Part shown: positions 9,561 to 19,315 of the stretch, piece after piece
Position numbering within the stretch: the first letter of the stretch is position 1
How the letters are laid out: every line of letters starts with the position of its first letter
DNA from: Deltaproteobacteria bacterium
GTDB lineage: Bacteria; Desulfobacterota; DSM-4660; Desulfatiglandales; Desulfatiglandaceae
Direction of reading: 5' to 3'
Length of the DNA stretch: 52,436 nucleotides
NCBI GenBank assembly: GCA_019307815.1
Contig: JAFDIV010000032.1
Span: 1-52,436 of the forward strand
The notes under the pieces: model-generated
What the model was told of the DNA's origin: nothing
The model's database searches: none
The model's input: only the letters and a program-made list of their open reading frames with translations
Program-made: the position numbers and the translations under genes

Positions 9561-10001
9561 ATGAAGATTCATGAACTTTCACCACCAGAAGGATCGCGGA
9601 AAAAGAGGAAAAGGGTCGGCAGGGGCCCTGGTTCGGGTCACGGTAAGACTTCATGCAGGGGCCACAAGGGCCAGAAGGCACGTTCGGGAGGAGGGCCAAG
9701 TCCTGGATTTGAGGGTGGACAAATGCCTCTTCACAGACGGTTGCCGAAACGAGGATTTACCAATATCTTTCGCACCGAGTACGCCACGGTGAATGTAAAG
9801 GATCTGGAGAGGTTTGAAGCAAACGCTACAGTGGATGTGGCAACGCTTAAAGAAGCTGGGTTAATCAAGAAGCTGAAGGACGGAGTGAAACTATTGGGGG
9901 ATGGGGAGCTTTCCAAGCCCCTTATTGTGAAGGTGCATAAGGCCAGTGTTTCTGCGAGGCAAAAGGTAGAGGCGGCTGGTGGCAGAGTAGAAATCCTCTG
10001 A
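9561..10001 (+). CDS. rplO: 50S ribosomal protein L15
   Basis: This 146-residue L15 is a late 50S assembly protein with a basic glycine-rich N-terminus. [20 protein letters not shown] is followed by [20 protein letters not shown]. The C-terminal globular part ends [20 protein letters not shown]. It starts with ATG 18 bases after rpmD, and secY follows. Confidence 0.96.
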   Translation: MKIHELSPPEGSRKKRKRVGRGPGSGHGKTSCRGHKGQKARSGGGPSPGFEGGQMPLHRRLPKRGFTNIFRTEYATVNVKDLERFEANATVDVATLKEAGLIKKLKDGVKLLGDGELSKPLIVKVHKASVSARQKVEAAGGRVEIL

Positions 10002-10041
10002 AAAAGCCAATGGCCTATTTAAAAATAAGGGGACCTTTTCA

Positions 10042-11355
10042 TTGATCGGTGGTTTACAAAATATTGGTAAGATACCTGAGCTGAAGAGAAGAATCCTCTT
10101 TACGCTATTCATGTTGGCAGTTTACCGGCTTGGGTGTCATATCCCTACTCCCGGAATAAACGGGGCGGCATTATCGGCCTTTTTTGGTTCAAAGCAAGGA
10201 ACACTTTTTGGATTGTTTGACATGTTTTCCGGCGGGGCCTTGCGAAGGATGTCGGTAATGGCCCTGGGAATCATGCCTTACATAAGTGCCGCCATTATTT
10301 TGGAGCTGCTCACGGTTGTAGTCCCCTACCTTGAGAAGCTGAATAAAGAGGGAGAACAGGGAAGAAAGAAGATCACCCAGTACACCCGATACGGTACAGT
10401 GCTGTTGTGTTTGGTGCAAGGTTTCGGAATCTCACTCGGTTTGGAGAGGATGTCGAGCCCAGGAGGTGTAATGGTAGTGCCTGTGGGAGGTTGGGGCTTC
10501 CGCCTTCTAACCATGATTACGCTAACTGCGGGCACGGTGTTCTTGATGTGGCTTGGGGAACAGATCACGGAGAGGGGGATTGGTAACGGCATCTCTCTTA
10601 TTATTTTTGCGGGAATTGTGGCCAGGTTTCCAACGGCCGTGGCAAATACCTTCAGACTTATGTCAACAGGGGAACTGACACCCTTTTTCATGATCATTAT
10701 TTTGGCCCTGATGATCGCAGTGCTTGGAGTAATTGTTTTTGTGGAGACAGGGCAGAGGCGTATACCAGTTCAATATGCAAAACGGGTTGTGGGACGTAAG
10801 ATGTATGGTGGCCAAAGCACCCATTTGCCTTTGAAAGTTAATACGGCAGGGGTGATTCCGCCCATATTCGCCTCATCCATTATCATGTTTCCGGCCACAA
10901 TTGCCAACTTTCTGAATGTGCGCCAGATTCCTTGGCTTCAGACCATAGTGAGCCTTCTGGCTCCAGGCCATATTGTATATATTTTGATCTATGTGATATT
11001 TATCTTTTTCTTTTGCTACTTTTATACGGCGGTGCACTTTAACCCTGTGGATGTGGCAGACAATATGAAACGCTACGGCGGATTTATTCCCGGGATTCGG
11101 CCGGGCAAAAACACCGCCGAATATATTGACAGGGTCCTTACGAGGATTACCTTTTTTGGTGCCATTTATGTCTCAGCGGTTTGTGTCTTGCCTCAAATCC
11201 TGATTTACAAACTCAATGTGCCATTTTACTTTGGTGGTACGGCACTGCTAATTGTGGTTGGTGTGGCCATTGACACTATGAATCAGATCGAAGCCCATAT
11301 GCTGACACGGCATTATGAGGGTTTTATGAGGAAGGGTTTTGGGCGAACGAGATAG
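10042..11355 (+). CDS. secY: Preprotein translocase subunit SecY
   Basis: This 437-residue protein is the pore of the Sec translocon in the inner membrane, working with SecE, SecG and SecA. Ten hydrophobic segments are expected and can be followed along the sequence. Signature stretches are [26 protein letters not shown]-type [18 protein letters not shown], and [17 protein letters not shown]. The start is TTG at 10042, after AAGGGGACC. The C-terminus [14 protein letters not shown] is typical. adk and map, which often follow secY, are absent and infA is next. Confidence 0.96.
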   Translation: MIGGLQNIGKIPELKRRILFTLFMLAVYRLGCHIPTPGINGAALSAFFGSKQGTLFGLFDMFSGGALRRMSVMALGIMPYISAAIILELLTVVVPYLEKLNKEGEQGRKKITQYTRYGTVLLCLVQGFGISLGLERMSSPGGVMVVPVGGWGFRLLTMITLTAGTVFLMWLGEQITERGIGNGISLIIFAGIVARFPTAVANTFRLMSTGELTPFFMIIILALMIAVLGVIVFVETGQRRIPVQYAKRVVGRKMYGGQSTHLPLKVNTAGVIPPIFASSIIMFPATIANFLNVRQIPWLQTIVSLLAPGHIVYILIYVIFIFFFCYFYTAVHFNPVDVADNMKRYGGFIPGIRPGKNTAEYIDRVLTRITFFGAIYVSAVCVLPQILIYKLNVPFYFGGTALLIVVGVAIDTMNQIEAHMLTRHYEGFMRKGFGRTR

Positions 11356-11400
11356 CTTATAGCCCAATATGTGGACCATTAGTGTCGCTTTGAGGAAGAT

Positions 11401-11631
11401 ATGGCAAAGGAAGAAGGGATTGAGGTAGAGGGCGTTGTCATTGAGACATTGCCTAATGCCATGTTTCGGGTTGAGCTGAAAAACGGGCACCGGGTACTGG
11501 CTCATATTTCTGGAAAGATGAGGATGCATTTCATCAAGATACTGCCAGGCGATACGGTCGTGGTGGAGTTGTCACCATATGATCTTAATCGGGGCCGGAT
11601 CATTTATCGCGGGCACAAGGAAAAGACATAA
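11401..11631 (+). CDS. infA: Translation initiation factor IF-1
   Basis: This 76-residue OB-fold factor blocks the A site during initiation. The core [20 protein letters not shown] and [20 protein letters not shown] are hallmark IF-1 sequence, ending [15 protein letters not shown]. It starts with ATG. It lies 45 bases after secY and 25 before rpmJ. Confidence 0.97.
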   Translation: MAKEEGIEVEGVVIETLPNAMFRVELKNGHRVLAHISGKMRMHFIKILPGDTVVVELSPYDLNRGRIIYRGHKEKT

Positions 11632-11656
11632 CGGATCCTTTTACGGAGAAAAAGAG

Positions 11657-11770
11657 ATGAAAGTACGACCTTCAGTAAAAAAGATATGTAATAAGTGTAA
11701 GATTATCCGCCGAAAAGGCGTCATGAGAGTTATTTGCGAAAATCCTCGCCACAAACAGCGGCAGGGATAA
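11657..11770 (+). CDS. rpmJ: 50S ribosomal protein L36
   Basis: This 37-residue protein reads [20 protein letters not shown] then [17 protein letters not shown]. The CxxC, C and H are the zinc-binding set of the C+ form of L36. ATG at 11657 follows GGAGAAAAAGAG. The same frame stays open upstream, but only this start gives the family length. Confidence 0.96.
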   Translation: MKVRPSVKKICNKCKIIRRKGVMRVICENPRHKQRQG

Positions 11771-11794
11771 TAAGCCGAGGGAAGGAGTCTGGCA

Positions 11795-12166
11795 TTGGCA
11801 CGGATAGCTGGAGTAGATTTGCCAAAAGGAAAGCGTATTGAGATCGCCCTTACCTATATTTATGGGTTAGGGCGGAGTTCGGCCCAAAAGATACTTACTG
11901 AGGCAGGAATTGATTGGAATACAAAATCTGATGACCTCACGGGCGAACAAATCACTGCCATTAGGAAGATTATAGATGAGAAATACAAGGTTGAGGGAGA
12001 CCTCAGGCGAGAGGTGTCCATGAACATCAAGAGGTTGATGGATCTTGGCGCTTATAGGGGCTTGAGGCACCGAAAAGGCCTACCAGTGAGGGGACAAAGG
12101 ACCAGCACTAATGCGAGGACTCGAAAGGGGCCTCGAAGGGCCGTCATGGGCAAAAAGAAGAAATGA
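11795..12166 (+). CDS. rpsM: 30S ribosomal protein S13
   Basis: This 123-residue S13 contacts the P-site tRNA and bridges to the 50S subunit. It begins [20 protein letters not shown] and ends with the basic tail [25 protein letters not shown]. The start is TTG at 11795, preceded by GAAGGAG. A 178-base spacer with tandem words separates it from rpsK. Confidence 0.96.
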   Translation: MARIAGVDLPKGKRIEIALTYIYGLGRSSAQKILTEAGIDWNTKSDDLTGEQITAIRKIIDEKYKVEGDLRREVSMNIKRLMDLGAYRGLRHRKGLPVRGQRTSTNARTRKGPRRAVMGKKKK

Positions 12167-12231
12167 ACCAAGATACCGGCTTCTGTGGCTCTCTGGTCTG
12201 CGAGGGAAAGCATAGCCTGCTGGCAGCGGGT

Positions 12232-12330
12232 TTCTAAATAAGCCAAACAAACCAAACAGACCAGACAGACTAAATAGACCAAACGAACCAAATAAACCAA
12301 ACAAACCAAATAAACTATACAGGCCAAGTT
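12232..12330. repeat. CCAAACAAA-type tandem word repeat between rpsM and rpsK
   Basis: About ten imperfect copies of a 9- to 10-base word (AACCAAACA, with T, G and A substitutions) run head to tail on the plus strand. The stretch lacks G-rich complement and so should be largely unstructured as RNA. It lies directly upstream of the rpsK ribosome binding region. It is not coding in any frame I would accept. Confidence 0.7.
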
Positions 12331-12344
12331 AAAAGGGAAGAAAA

Positions 12345-12740
12345 ATGGCAAAACCTGTTCGGAAGAGAGGAAAGGCGAAGAAGGAAAAAAAGAATGTCCC
12401 TACGGGGATTATCCATATCCAATCTACCTTTAATAATACGATTGTTACGGTCACAGACAACGATGGTAATGTGATCGCACAGTCCAGTGCGGGGCGCGTA
12501 GGATTTAAGGGCTCCAGAAAAAGCACTCCTTTTGCCGCTCAGATGGCAGCCCAGGACGCACTGAAACAGGCCATGGAGCAAGGACTGAAAGTGGCCGAGG
12601 TGAGAATAAAGGGCCCTGGGGTGGGCCGGGAAGCCGCTCTAAGGGCATTACAAAGGGAAGGGTTCACCGTAAGTGTGATACGGGACGTGACACCCATTCC
12701 TCACAATGGTTGTAGGCCACCAAAGAGGAGAAGAGTGTAG
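12345..12740 (+). CDS. rpsK: 30S ribosomal protein S11
   Basis: This 131-residue S11 lies on the platform near the mRNA exit. It has [40 protein letters not shown] and the C-terminal [17 protein letters not shown]. It starts with ATG, preceded by GGGAAGAAAA. An inverted-repeat element fills most of the spacer to rpsD. Confidence 0.97.
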   Translation: MAKPVRKRGKAKKEKKNVPTGIIHIQSTFNNTIVTVTDNDGNVIAQSSAGRVGFKGSRKSTPFAAQMAAQDALKQAMEQGLKVAEVRIKGPGVGREAALRALQREGFTVSVIRDVTPIPHNGCRPPKRRRV

Positions 12741-12858
12741 CGACACTCAAAACTAATGGTAACGGGAGATTTGCGTTTCAATATTCCGATTTTTTTGAAG
12801 CTTGAGGGCATTATTTTCAAACTCCAAAGAAGATGGACTGGCAACAGCCATCAAGAGA

Positions 12859-13011
12859 GACGGCACAGTAAAAAGCTCCAGATGCAAGGCGTGCGAGCCT
12901 TGAGCAATGAGGCGTACTTGGCAGTACGTCGGAATGACGAAAGGCGAAGCGCCTGTCTGCCATGCGGCGCCAGGCAGGCAACGCCGCAGATGGACTTTTT
13001 ACGAAACCGTC
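12859..13011. repeat. 153-bp MITE-like inverted-repeat element between rpsK and rpsD
   Basis: The left end reads GACGGCACAGTAAAAAGCTC. The right end, read on the other strand, is GACGGTTTCGTAAAAAGTCC. Both continue inward with similar CAGATGC/CATCTGC and AAGGCGT/CGGCGTT segments. The interior holds a GTAC..GTAC palindrome at about 12914-12927 and a CCTGTCTGCC..GGCAGG hairpin at 12951-12980. No gene is present. From memory, intergenic elements with a GACTTTTTACG-type end occur in other Desulfobacterota genomes, but I could not check this. Confidence 0.65.
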
Positions 13012-13035
13012 AAATAGGATCCGGGAGGAATACTA

Positions 13036-13665
13036 TTGGCTAGGTACAGAGGTTCTGTCTGCAGACTTTGCAGGCGAGAAAATTTGAAATTGTTTTTGAA
13101 AGGCGACCGGTGTTATAGCGATAAGTGTGCCTTTGAGCGGAGGCCCTATGCGCCGGGTCAGCATGGCCAACGCCGTGGCGGGAAATATTCGGATTATAGG
13201 TTGCAGCTTAGGGAAAAGCAAAAGGTCAAAAGAATCTATGGTGTACTGGAGACTCAATTCCGCGGATACTATCGGCGGGCCGAGCGCCAGAAGGGAATCA
13301 CAGGTACGAATCTGTTGCTTTTGTTAGAGCGAAGGCTGGATAATGTGGTTTATCGCATGGGTTTCGCTTCCTCGCGAAATCAGGCCAGGCAGCTTGTAAG
13401 ACACAATCATTTCTTGGTAAATGGAAAAAAGGTAAATATCCCTTCTTACCTGTTGAAACCCGGTGATGTGGTAGAAGTAAAGGAGAAAAGCAGGAAGGTA
13501 GCTCCTATTGTGGAAGCCATGGAGACCGTTGTTCGGAGAGGGATACCAAACTGGATTGAGGTGGAGAAGGAAAAATTTCGCGGCACATTCAAGGCCCTGC
13601 CGAGCAGAGAGGATCTGACCATGCCTATTCAGGAGCAGCTCATTGTTGAGTTGTATTCCAAATAG
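13036..13665 (+). CDS. rpsD: 30S ribosomal protein S4 (zinc form)
   Basis: This 209-residue S4 is a primary 16S rRNA binder and often an operon repressor. The N-terminus carries CRLC followed by C and C in GDRCYSDKC, the zinc-binding C+ form. The S4 RNA-binding domain is seen in [20 protein letters not shown] and [20 protein letters not shown]. The start is TTG at 13036, after CGGGAGG. The 189-base spacer that follows is AT-rich and may hold a promoter for rpoA, though I see none clearly. Confidence 0.96.
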   Translation: MARYRGSVCRLCRRENLKLFLKGDRCYSDKCAFERRPYAPGQHGQRRGGKYSDYRLQLREKQKVKRIYGVLETQFRGYYRRAERQKGITGTNLLLLLERRLDNVVYRMGFASSRNQARQLVRHNHFLVNGKKVNIPSYLLKPGDVVEVKEKSRKVAPIVEAMETVVRRGIPNWIEVEKEKFRGTFKALPSREDLTMPIQEQLIVELYSK

Positions 13666-13854
13666 GATATAAGATTTGTCTCTGGTAAAATTGTATGCCT
13701 TTCATTGCTAGTGAAAAATCCATTTTTTGACATATATGGGGGAAGGTGCTGCGGCGACTCTACCAATGCAGGCAAGGGGATAATATAGAGATAATAAATC
13801 TAAGCCGAGGCATTCTTTGAAAAAACGTTAATAACATTTAACGGGAGGCCTCTA

Positions 13855-14898
13855 TTGAGTGATCTAAAAGCAAGAAATTGGCGGGAGCTTATAAAGCCCA
13901 AAAGAATAGAGATCGATCAAGATTCCTATTCCAATACGTATGGAAAGTTTACCTGTGAACCCCTTGAAAGGGGTTTTGGAATTACTATCGGTAATTCCTT
14001 GCGGAGAATTTTGCTCTCCTCCTTGCAAGGGGCTGCCATTGTATCCGTGAAGTTTGACGGGGTATTGCACGAATTTTCCACCATACCTGGGGTGCTTGAG
14101 GACGTAACGGATATTATTCTGAACCTCAAAGAAGTGCGGTTCAAACTGCTGGACGTGGAAGAGGCTACCGTGCATCTGTCCTGTGAAGGTGAAGGTACGG
14201 CCAAGGCCGGTGATATTGATACCCATGGATTGGCAGAAGTTTTGAATCCGGATCACCATATCGCCACTCTAAACAAAGAGGCAAAGCTGAACATTGAGAT
14301 GGTGGTGAAGATGGGGAAAGGCTATGTGCCTGCTGAACGCTTGAAAGGCAAGGATACCCCCATAGGTGTAATTCCGGTTGATGCGGTATTTTCCCCTATA
14401 AAGAAGGTAAATTATGTGGTCACTAATGCCAGGGTGGGACAGATAACGGATTATGATAAACTAACATTGGAGGTTTGGACCGACGGCAGCGTTTTGCCGG
14501 AGGATGCGGTGGCGTTTGCGGCAAAAATTCTAAAGGAGCAGATGACACCCTTTATCAATTTCGAAGAAGAACCTGAGCCTGAAGAAGAAGAGGAAGAGGA
14601 GCAAGAAGAGGCCTTGAATGAGAATCTTTTCAGGCCGGTTTCGGAATTGGAACTCTCCGTGAGGTCTGCAAACTGCTTGAAAAACGCAAACATTACGTAC
14701 ATTGGGGAGTTGGTCCAAAAGACCGAAGCAGAGATGCTCAAGACCAAGAATTTTGGCAGGAAGTCACTTAATGAAATCAAATCCATATTGGAAGAGATGG
14801 GCTTGCACCTCGGTATGAAGCTGGACAATTTTCCACTACCTCCTAAACCGGAGCAGGCAGAGGGGCAAGAAGCAGAACAAGAGGGTAAAGAAAAATGA
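13855..14898 (+). CDS. rpoA: DNA-directed RNA polymerase alpha subunit
   Basis: This 347-residue alpha subunit nucleates RNA polymerase assembly and contacts activators. The N-terminal domain has [20 protein letters not shown] and the C-terminal domain has [20 protein letters not shown] and [19 protein letters not shown]. The linker at about residues 236-255 is almost entirely acidic ([16 protein letters not shown]), and the tail beyond the CTD is also acidic. The start is TTG at 13855, after CGGGAGG. It overlaps rplQ by four bases (ATGA). Confidence 0.97.
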   Translation: MSDLKARNWRELIKPKRIEIDQDSYSNTYGKFTCEPLERGFGITIGNSLRRILLSSLQGAAIVSVKFDGVLHEFSTIPGVLEDVTDIILNLKEVRFKLLDVEEATVHLSCEGEGTAKAGDIDTHGLAEVLNPDHHIATLNKEAKLNIEMVVKMGKGYVPAERLKGKDTPIGVIPVDAVFSPIKKVNYVVTNARVGQITDYDKLTLEVWTDGSVLPEDAVAFAAKILKEQMTPFINFEEEPEPEEEEEEEQEEALNENLFRPVSELELSVRSANCLKNANITYIGELVQKTEAEMLKTKNFGRKSLNEIKSILEEMGLHLGMKLDNFPLPPKPEQAEGQEAEQEGKEK

Positions 14899-15386
14899 GG
14901 CACAGGAAGGCGGGTAAACATCTAGGCCGAGATTCGAGCCACAGGAGGGCCATGTTTCGTAACATGGTGACCTCCCTGTTCAGGTATGAGCAAATAGAGA
15001 CAACGGATGCAAAGGCAAAGCAATTGAAGCCAATTGCTGAAAGGATGATAACGCTGGCAAAACGTGGAGACCTCCATGCCAGGCGCCAGGCCCTGGCTTA
15101 TATGATGGACAAACGAGTGACCCACCGTCTTTTTGATGAGCTTAAGGACCGCTTTATGGACAGGCAGGGGGGGTATGTAAGGATCATCAAAAAAGGCAAT
15201 CGCAAGGGTGATAATGCCCCCATTTCCATTGTCCAGCTCATATCAGCCGAAGAGGCTAAGAAAAAGAAGAAAAAGAGGGCAAAGCCAGAAGCTAAAAAGG
15301 CCGTGGAGACCTCTGCTTCTCCTGCAACCGACGAGGTTAGCAAGGAGCAAGCTGAGCAGCCCCCGGAAGGGGAGGGCGATAAGTGA
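14895..15386 (+). CDS. rplQ: 50S ribosomal protein L17, extended C-terminus
   Basis: Residues 1-118 are a standard L17 ([20 protein letters not shown], then [20 protein letters not shown]). The remaining 45 or so residues form a low-complexity tail that starts with a run of lysines and continues rich in A, E, K and P. L17 of 163 residues is longer than the enteric form (about 127). The start codon overlaps the rpoA stop, so the two are probably coupled. It is the last gene of the ribosomal cluster. Confidence 0.96.
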   Translation: MRHRKAGKHLGRDSSHRRAMFRNMVTSLFRYEQIETTDAKAKQLKPIAERMITLAKRGDLHARRQALAYMMDKRVTHRLFDELKDRFMDRQGGYVRIIKKGNRKGDNAPISIVQLISAEEAKKKKKKRAKPEAKKAVETSASPATDEVSKEQAEQPPEGEGDK

Positions 15387-15559
15387 AAATAACTGCTTCC
15401 CAATTATTCAGTTTTGTGGTTAAATGATATAAGGTGATGTATTAAGAGGTTCTTGATGGACTTGCCAACTAAGGGACGTGGATTTTCGTAGTGACGAGGC
15501 TTGTTAAGCCAATTTACCATCTGCTGATTCTAAGTGGGGTGAATTAAATCTTTCTGGCC

Positions 15560-15628
15560 ATGATTGTGTATGACCACAACAAGAATTGCCTCCTTGTCGC
15601 ATTTGCGGCAAGGAGGTTTTTTTTATGA
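15560..15628 (+). promoter_or_regulatory. Possible pyrB leader peptide frame (22 codons)
   Basis: An ATG at 15560 opens a 22-codon frame, [20 protein letters not shown] plus FL. It runs through the terminator hairpin and stops at 15626-15628, right after the T8 run. A second tiny frame, ATG at 15625 encoding MRCVN, lies eight bases after AAGGAGG, and its TGA overlaps the pyrB TTG. Upstream of 15560 I see no strong ribosome binding site, so translation of the longer leader is uncertain. Confidence 0.35.
15589..15624 (+). terminator. Intrinsic terminator / candidate attenuator ahead of pyrB
   Basis: A 12-bp stem (CCTCCTTGTCGC with GCGGCAAGGAGG, one G-U pair) with an ATTT loop is followed by eight T residues. 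This is a textbook Rho-independent terminator. The 3' arm contains AAGGAGG, so when folded it also hides the only strong ribosome binding sequence near pyrB. It lies 15 bases before the pyrB start, which points to attenuation. It could also simply end the ribosomal transcript. Confidence 0.85.
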
Positions 15629-15638
15629 GGTGCGTAAA

Positions 15639-16580
15639 TTGAAGGGTTTTCATCACAAGGATCTGCTTGGCATGGGGCAACTGTCGGTCGAGGATATAGA
15701 GCTCATTCTGGATACGGCCGAATCCCTGAAGGAGATTTCCCATAGGGACATCAAAAAGGTTCCCACCCTCAGGGGTAAAAGCATCATAAATTTTTTCTAT
15801 GAGCCCAGCACGAGAACAAGGACTTCCTTTGAGGTTGCCGCAAAGCGACTCAGTGCAGATACCCTTAGCCTTTCGGCCAGTACCAGTAGTATGGTGAAAG
15901 GGGAGACCCTGATTGACACTGCCAGGAATCTGCAGGCTATGAATCCTGACGTAATTGTCCTGAGGCATTCGTCAAGTGGGGCACCTCATCTGCTGGCCAG
16001 CGTAATGGAGGCAGGGGTGATCAATGCAGGCGATGGGATCAACGAGCATCCCACTCAAGCCTTGCTGGACATGTTCACGATTAGGGAAAAGAAGGGAAGG
16101 ATAAGAGGCCTGGAGATCGCCATTATTGGGGATATTGCGCACAGCAGGGTGGCTCGATCAAATATTATCGGGCTTACCAAGATGGGAGCCCAGGTAACCG
16201 TATCTGGCCCCCCTACCATGATGCCTATGGATATCGAGTCCATGGGGGTGAAGGTGGAATATGATCCGAAAAAGGCAGTAGAGGGAAAAGATGTGGTCAT
16301 GGTTCTGCGGATACAACTGGAGAGGCAGAGTAAGCTCCTTTTTCCCACCCTACGGGAGTATGCACAATTTTTTGGCCTGAATAAGGCCATTGTGGAAAAG
16401 GCCAAGAAGGATGTTATCGTTATGCACCCTGGCCCTATGAATCGTGGTGTTGAAATTGATTCCCCTGTTGCAGACGGACCTTATTCGGTTATCCTTGACC
16501 AAGTGGCTAATGGAGTGGCGGTAAGGATGGCGATTCTTTACCTCTTGATTGGAGGCGCAAAAAGTGATCACGTGGATTAG
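15639..16580 (+). CDS. pyrB: Aspartate carbamoyltransferase catalytic subunit
   Basis: This protein of about 313 residues transfers carbamoyl phosphate onto aspartate, the first committed step of pyrimidine synthesis. The carbamoyl-phosphate motif [19 protein letters not shown], the HPTQALLD segment and the aspartate-binding [10 protein letters not shown] are present. I chose the TTG at 15639, which follows GAGGTG by six bases. A GTG at 15630 is also in frame, and the frame stays open up to 15564 through the terminator. No pyrI regulatory subunit gene is nearby. Its end overlaps the pyrC start. Confidence 0.93.
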   Translation: MKGFHHKDLLGMGQLSVEDIELILDTAESLKEISHRDIKKVPTLRGKSIINFFYEPSTRTRTSFEVAAKRLSADTLSLSASTSSMVKGETLIDTARNLQAMNPDVIVLRHSSSGAPHLLASVMEAGVINAGDGINEHPTQALLDMFTIREKKGRIRGLEIAIIGDIAHSRVARSNIIGLTKMGAQVTVSGPPTMMPMDIESMGVKVEYDPKKAVEGKDVVMVLRIQLERQSKLLFPTLREYAQFFGLNKAIVEKAKKDVIVMHPGPMNRGVEIDSPVADGPYSVILDQVANGVAVRMAILYLLIGGAKSDHVD

Positions 16581-17874
16581 AAATGGAAAGGTTGTGGATC
16601 CTGTAAAGGAAACGGTGGAGGAGCGTGATCTCATCATCGAAGGGGGCAAGATCCGTCATATTCTTCCCTGGGGAACTTTTGAGGGAAGAAGTGATGATGT
16701 GGAAACGCTCGATGCCAGTGGAAAACTGGTGCTCCCGGGCCTGGTGGATATGCATACGCACCTGAGGGAGCCAGGATATGAATATAAAGAGACTATAGCC
16801 AGTGGGAGCCGGGCAGGAGCTGCCGGTGGCTTTACGGCGTTGGCATGTATGCCGAATACAGACCCACCCAATGATTCAAGATCAGTGACCGAATTTATAC
16901 TGGAGCAGGCCGAGCGCGCCGACCTCGTGCAGATCTACCCCATCGCTGCCATTAGTGTGGGGCAAAAGGGCGAGAGGCTTACGGAGTTTGGGGACCTTCG
17001 GGAGGCAGGGGCGGTTGGTGTCTCTGACGATGGACAACCGGTAAGGAACAGCGAGCTTATGAGACGTGCCATGGAATATGCGCGGTTCCATGGTTTGGCC
17101 ATCATTTCTCACTGTGAGGATCTTTTTTTATCTGAAGGCGGTGTAATGCATGAAGGGGAGGTGTCCACACGCATAGGGCTTCCCGGAATCCCGGCGGCTA
17201 GTGAGGAGGTAGTCGTGTACAGAGAGATATGTCTTGCCAGACTGACGGGGTGCCCAGTGCATATTGCCCATGTGAGCACTGCCGAATCTGTCTCACTCAT
17301 AAGGAGGGCAAAGGAAGCTGGTCTCCCAGTCACTGCTGAGACGGCACCTCACTACTTCAGCCTGGATCACAGTGCGGTGATAGGTTATGACACTAATGCC
17401 AAGGTGAATCCACCCTTGAGAACCCCAATGGATGTGGAGGCCATAAGAGAAGGCCTGGCCGACGGAACCATTGACGTGATCGCTACAGATCATGCACCTC
17501 ACAGCCCTTTGGAAAAGGAGGTGGAGTTTGATAAGGCAGCCTTTGGGATGATCGGGCTTCAGACTGCCCTCCCACTCACCTTGGCCCTTGTCAAAGATGG
17601 GGTATTGACCCTGCCACAAGCTATCAGGAAGATGACTTGGAATCCAGCCGGTATATTGAAAATAGAGGCCGGGAGAATCGCAGAGGGCAACAAGGCCGAT
17701 TTGGCCATTGTAGACCCTGACGAGGAATATATACTCTCAGGAGAGGACATCTTGTCAAAGAGTAAGAACTCGCCCTTTGTGGGAAGACGTATGCGGGGTA
17801 GGGTGGAACTCACAATGGTAGGAGGGAGAGTTGTCTGGAAGAGATCCCTGCCTGACCGGTGGGCAGGAAGGTAG
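16564..17874 (+). CDS. pyrC: Dihydroorotase
   Basis: This 436-residue dihydroorotase of the longer class closes carbamoyl aspartate to dihydroorotate using bound zinc. The metal motif [10 protein letters not shown] is near residue 60, and the later metal and substrate region reads [19 protein letters not shown]. The GTG at 16564 is eight bases after GGAGG and is preferred over a TTG at 16549. The gene overlaps pyrB by 17 bases and the next gene by 44 bases, so the three are likely one transcript. Confidence 0.94.
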   Translation: MITWIRNGKVVDPVKETVEERDLIIEGGKIRHILPWGTFEGRSDDVETLDASGKLVLPGLVDMHTHLREPGYEYKETIASGSRAGAAGGFTALACMPNTDPPNDSRSVTEFILEQAERADLVQIYPIAAISVGQKGERLTEFGDLREAGAVGVSDDGQPVRNSELMRRAMEYARFHGLAIISHCEDLFLSEGGVMHEGEVSTRIGLPGIPAASEEVVVYREICLARLTGCPVHIAHVSTAESVSLIRRAKEAGLPVTAETAPHYFSLDHSAVIGYDTNAKVNPPLRTPMDVEAIREGLADGTIDVIATDHAPHSPLEKEVEFDKAAFGMIGLQTALPLTLALVKDGVLTLPQAIRKMTWNPAGILKIEAGRIAEGNKADLAIVDPDEEYILSGEDILSKSKNSPFVGRRMRGRVELTMVGGRVVWKRSLPDRWAGR

Positions 17875-19246
17875 AATCCTCATCGTTGATGATGAGAAGA
17901 GCATGCGAGAGTTCTTGGATATCATGCTCACTAGCGAAGGATATGATGTTACATTGGCATCCGGCGGCAAGGAGGCATGTGAACTCCTAGATTCAGAGAC
18001 CTTTGATTTGATTGTCACTGATATTCGGATGAAGGACATTGATGGAATCGGGGTCTTGAAAAAGGCCAAGGCCGTTGATCCACAGGCCTTGGTCATTTTG
18101 ATTTCGGCATATGCCACCGCTGAGACCGCTGTCGAGGCCATGAAAGAGGGGGCTTATGACTATATCCCCAAACCCTTTAAAGTAAACGAGTTCAAACGGA
18201 TCGTACAGGAGGCCCTCGCTAGCAAGAAAGGACTTGACACTAAAGGGCACGAGAAGCCCGGGGGGGACAAGTACCATTTCGGCCTGTTGGTGGGTGAGAG
18301 CCCCCAGATGATCAAGATATATAACCTGATTGAAAAAGTGGCGAGTACCAGCACTAATGTCCTTATCTCTGGAGAAAGCGGAACCGGGAAGGAACTTGTG
18401 GCCCGTGCCATCCACCAGCTCAGCGAGCGCAAGGACAAGCGGTTTGTTGTAATCAACTGCGCAGGCATACCCGAAAACCTCATTGAAAGTGAATTATTTG
18501 GATATAAGAAGGGTGCGTTTACCGGGGCCACTACGGACAAAGAGGGATTATTTGAGGTGGCTGACGGAGGGACGGTGTTCCTGGATGAAGTGGGTGAACT
18601 CTCCCCCACCATGCAGGTCAAGCTCTTGCGAGTGATACAAGAAAGGACCTTTACGCCAGTCGGAGGCAGGGAGGAAAAGAGCGTTGATGTGCGGTTCATA
18701 TCAGCTACAAACAAGAACCTGGAAAAAGAGGTGTTGGAAGGTAATTTTAGGAAAGATCTCTATTTCAGGCTGAACGTAATTCATATCGCAATACCGCCTC
18801 TTAGGGAGCGCATAGGGGATTTGCCTTTATTGGCTTATCATTTCCTTGAAAAATACTCAAAGGAGTTTGGTAAAGATATCAAGAAGATCTCCACATACGC
18901 CTTGGATATATTGCAACAATATCCATTTCCGGGAAACGTGCGGGAACTGGAAAACATTATTGAACGGAGTGTAGCCCTTGAGACCTCAAATATCGTGCTT
19001 CCCGAAAGCCTTACCTTGTCAAATCTGCAACAAGGTCGGATATCCCAAAATCGAAGGCGTACGGACATAGGGCCTGAGGGCATTGATCTGGAAAAGGTGC
19101 TGGCAGAGATAGAAAAAGAGTACATCCTCAAGGCCCTTGAGCTGTCTCGTGGATCACGAGAAAGGGCAGCGAAGCTTCTAGGTCTTTCCCCCAGGTCATT
19201 GCGCTATAGAATGGGCAAGTTGGGGCTGGTCGCCCATAAACAGTAA
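17831..19246 (+). CDS. pilR: Sigma-54-dependent response regulator, PilR-like
   Basis: This 471-residue protein has three domains. The receiver (about residues 15-128) has the acidic pair in RILIVDDE, phosphoacceptor D64 and K in YIPKPFK. The AAA+ domain has Walker A GESGTGKE near 181, the sigma-54 contact loop GAFTGA near 228 and GGTVFLDE. The C-terminus is a Fis-type helix-turn-helix (AAKLLGLSPRSLRYRMGKLG). The C-terminal helix and the receiver resemble PilR, which activates pilin genes, and a pilin gene with a sigma-54-like promoter lies 1.8 kb downstream. No partner kinase gene is in the window. The TTG start, preceded by GGAGGGAG, lies inside pyrC. A related regulator such as ZraR or AtoC is possible. 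Confidence 0.8.
   Translation: MSGRDPCLTGGQEGRILIVDDEKSMREFLDIMLTSEGYDVTLASGGKEACELLDSETFDLIVTDIRMKDIDGIGVLKKAKAVDPQALVILISAYATAETAVEAMKEGAYDYIPKPFKVNEFKRIVQEALASKKGLDTKGHEKPGGDKYHFGLLVGESPQMIKIYNLIEKVASTSTNVLISGESGTGKELVARAIHQLSERKDKRFVVINCAGIPENLIESELFGYKKGAFTGATTDKEGLFEVADGGTVFLDEVGELSPTMQVKLLRVIQERTFTPVGGREEKSVDVRFISATNKNLEKEVLEGNFRKDLYFRLNVIHIAIPPLRERIGDLPLLAYHFLEKYSKEFGKDIKKISTYALDILQQYPFPGNVRELENIIERSVALETSNIVLPESLTLSNLQQGRISQNRRRTDIGPEGIDLEKVLAEIEKEYILKALELSRGSRERAAKLLGLSPRSLRYRMGKLGLVAHKQ
17847..17867. repeat. CCTGCC..GGCAGG palindrome inside the 5' end of the pilR-like gene
   Basis: CCTGCC and GGCAGG arms flank nine bases. Related palindromes occur at 12951-12980 and 47137-47156. 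Here the palindrome encodes residues before the receiver domain (roughly CLTGGQ) and at the same time the end of pyrC. It is probably a dispersed repeat that has entered coding sequence. Confidence 0.4.
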
Positions 19247-19315
19247 CTGCTGTGGACATAATTGCAGAGAGGATGTTCCTAAAAAAGTTCAGTTGTTGGT
19301 CAGCTTGAAAAGCCA

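Noticed and set aside
12052..12351. Minus-strand frame with a repeated VYLVCLVCLV-like hydrophobic pattern
   Set aside because: It is the reverse reading of the CCAAACAAA word repeat and the end of rpsM, not a membrane protein.
12756..13043. Open frame of 95 codons between rpsK and rpsD
   Set aside because: It runs through the inverted-repeat element, has no ribosome binding site or family resemblance, and overlaps the rpsD start.
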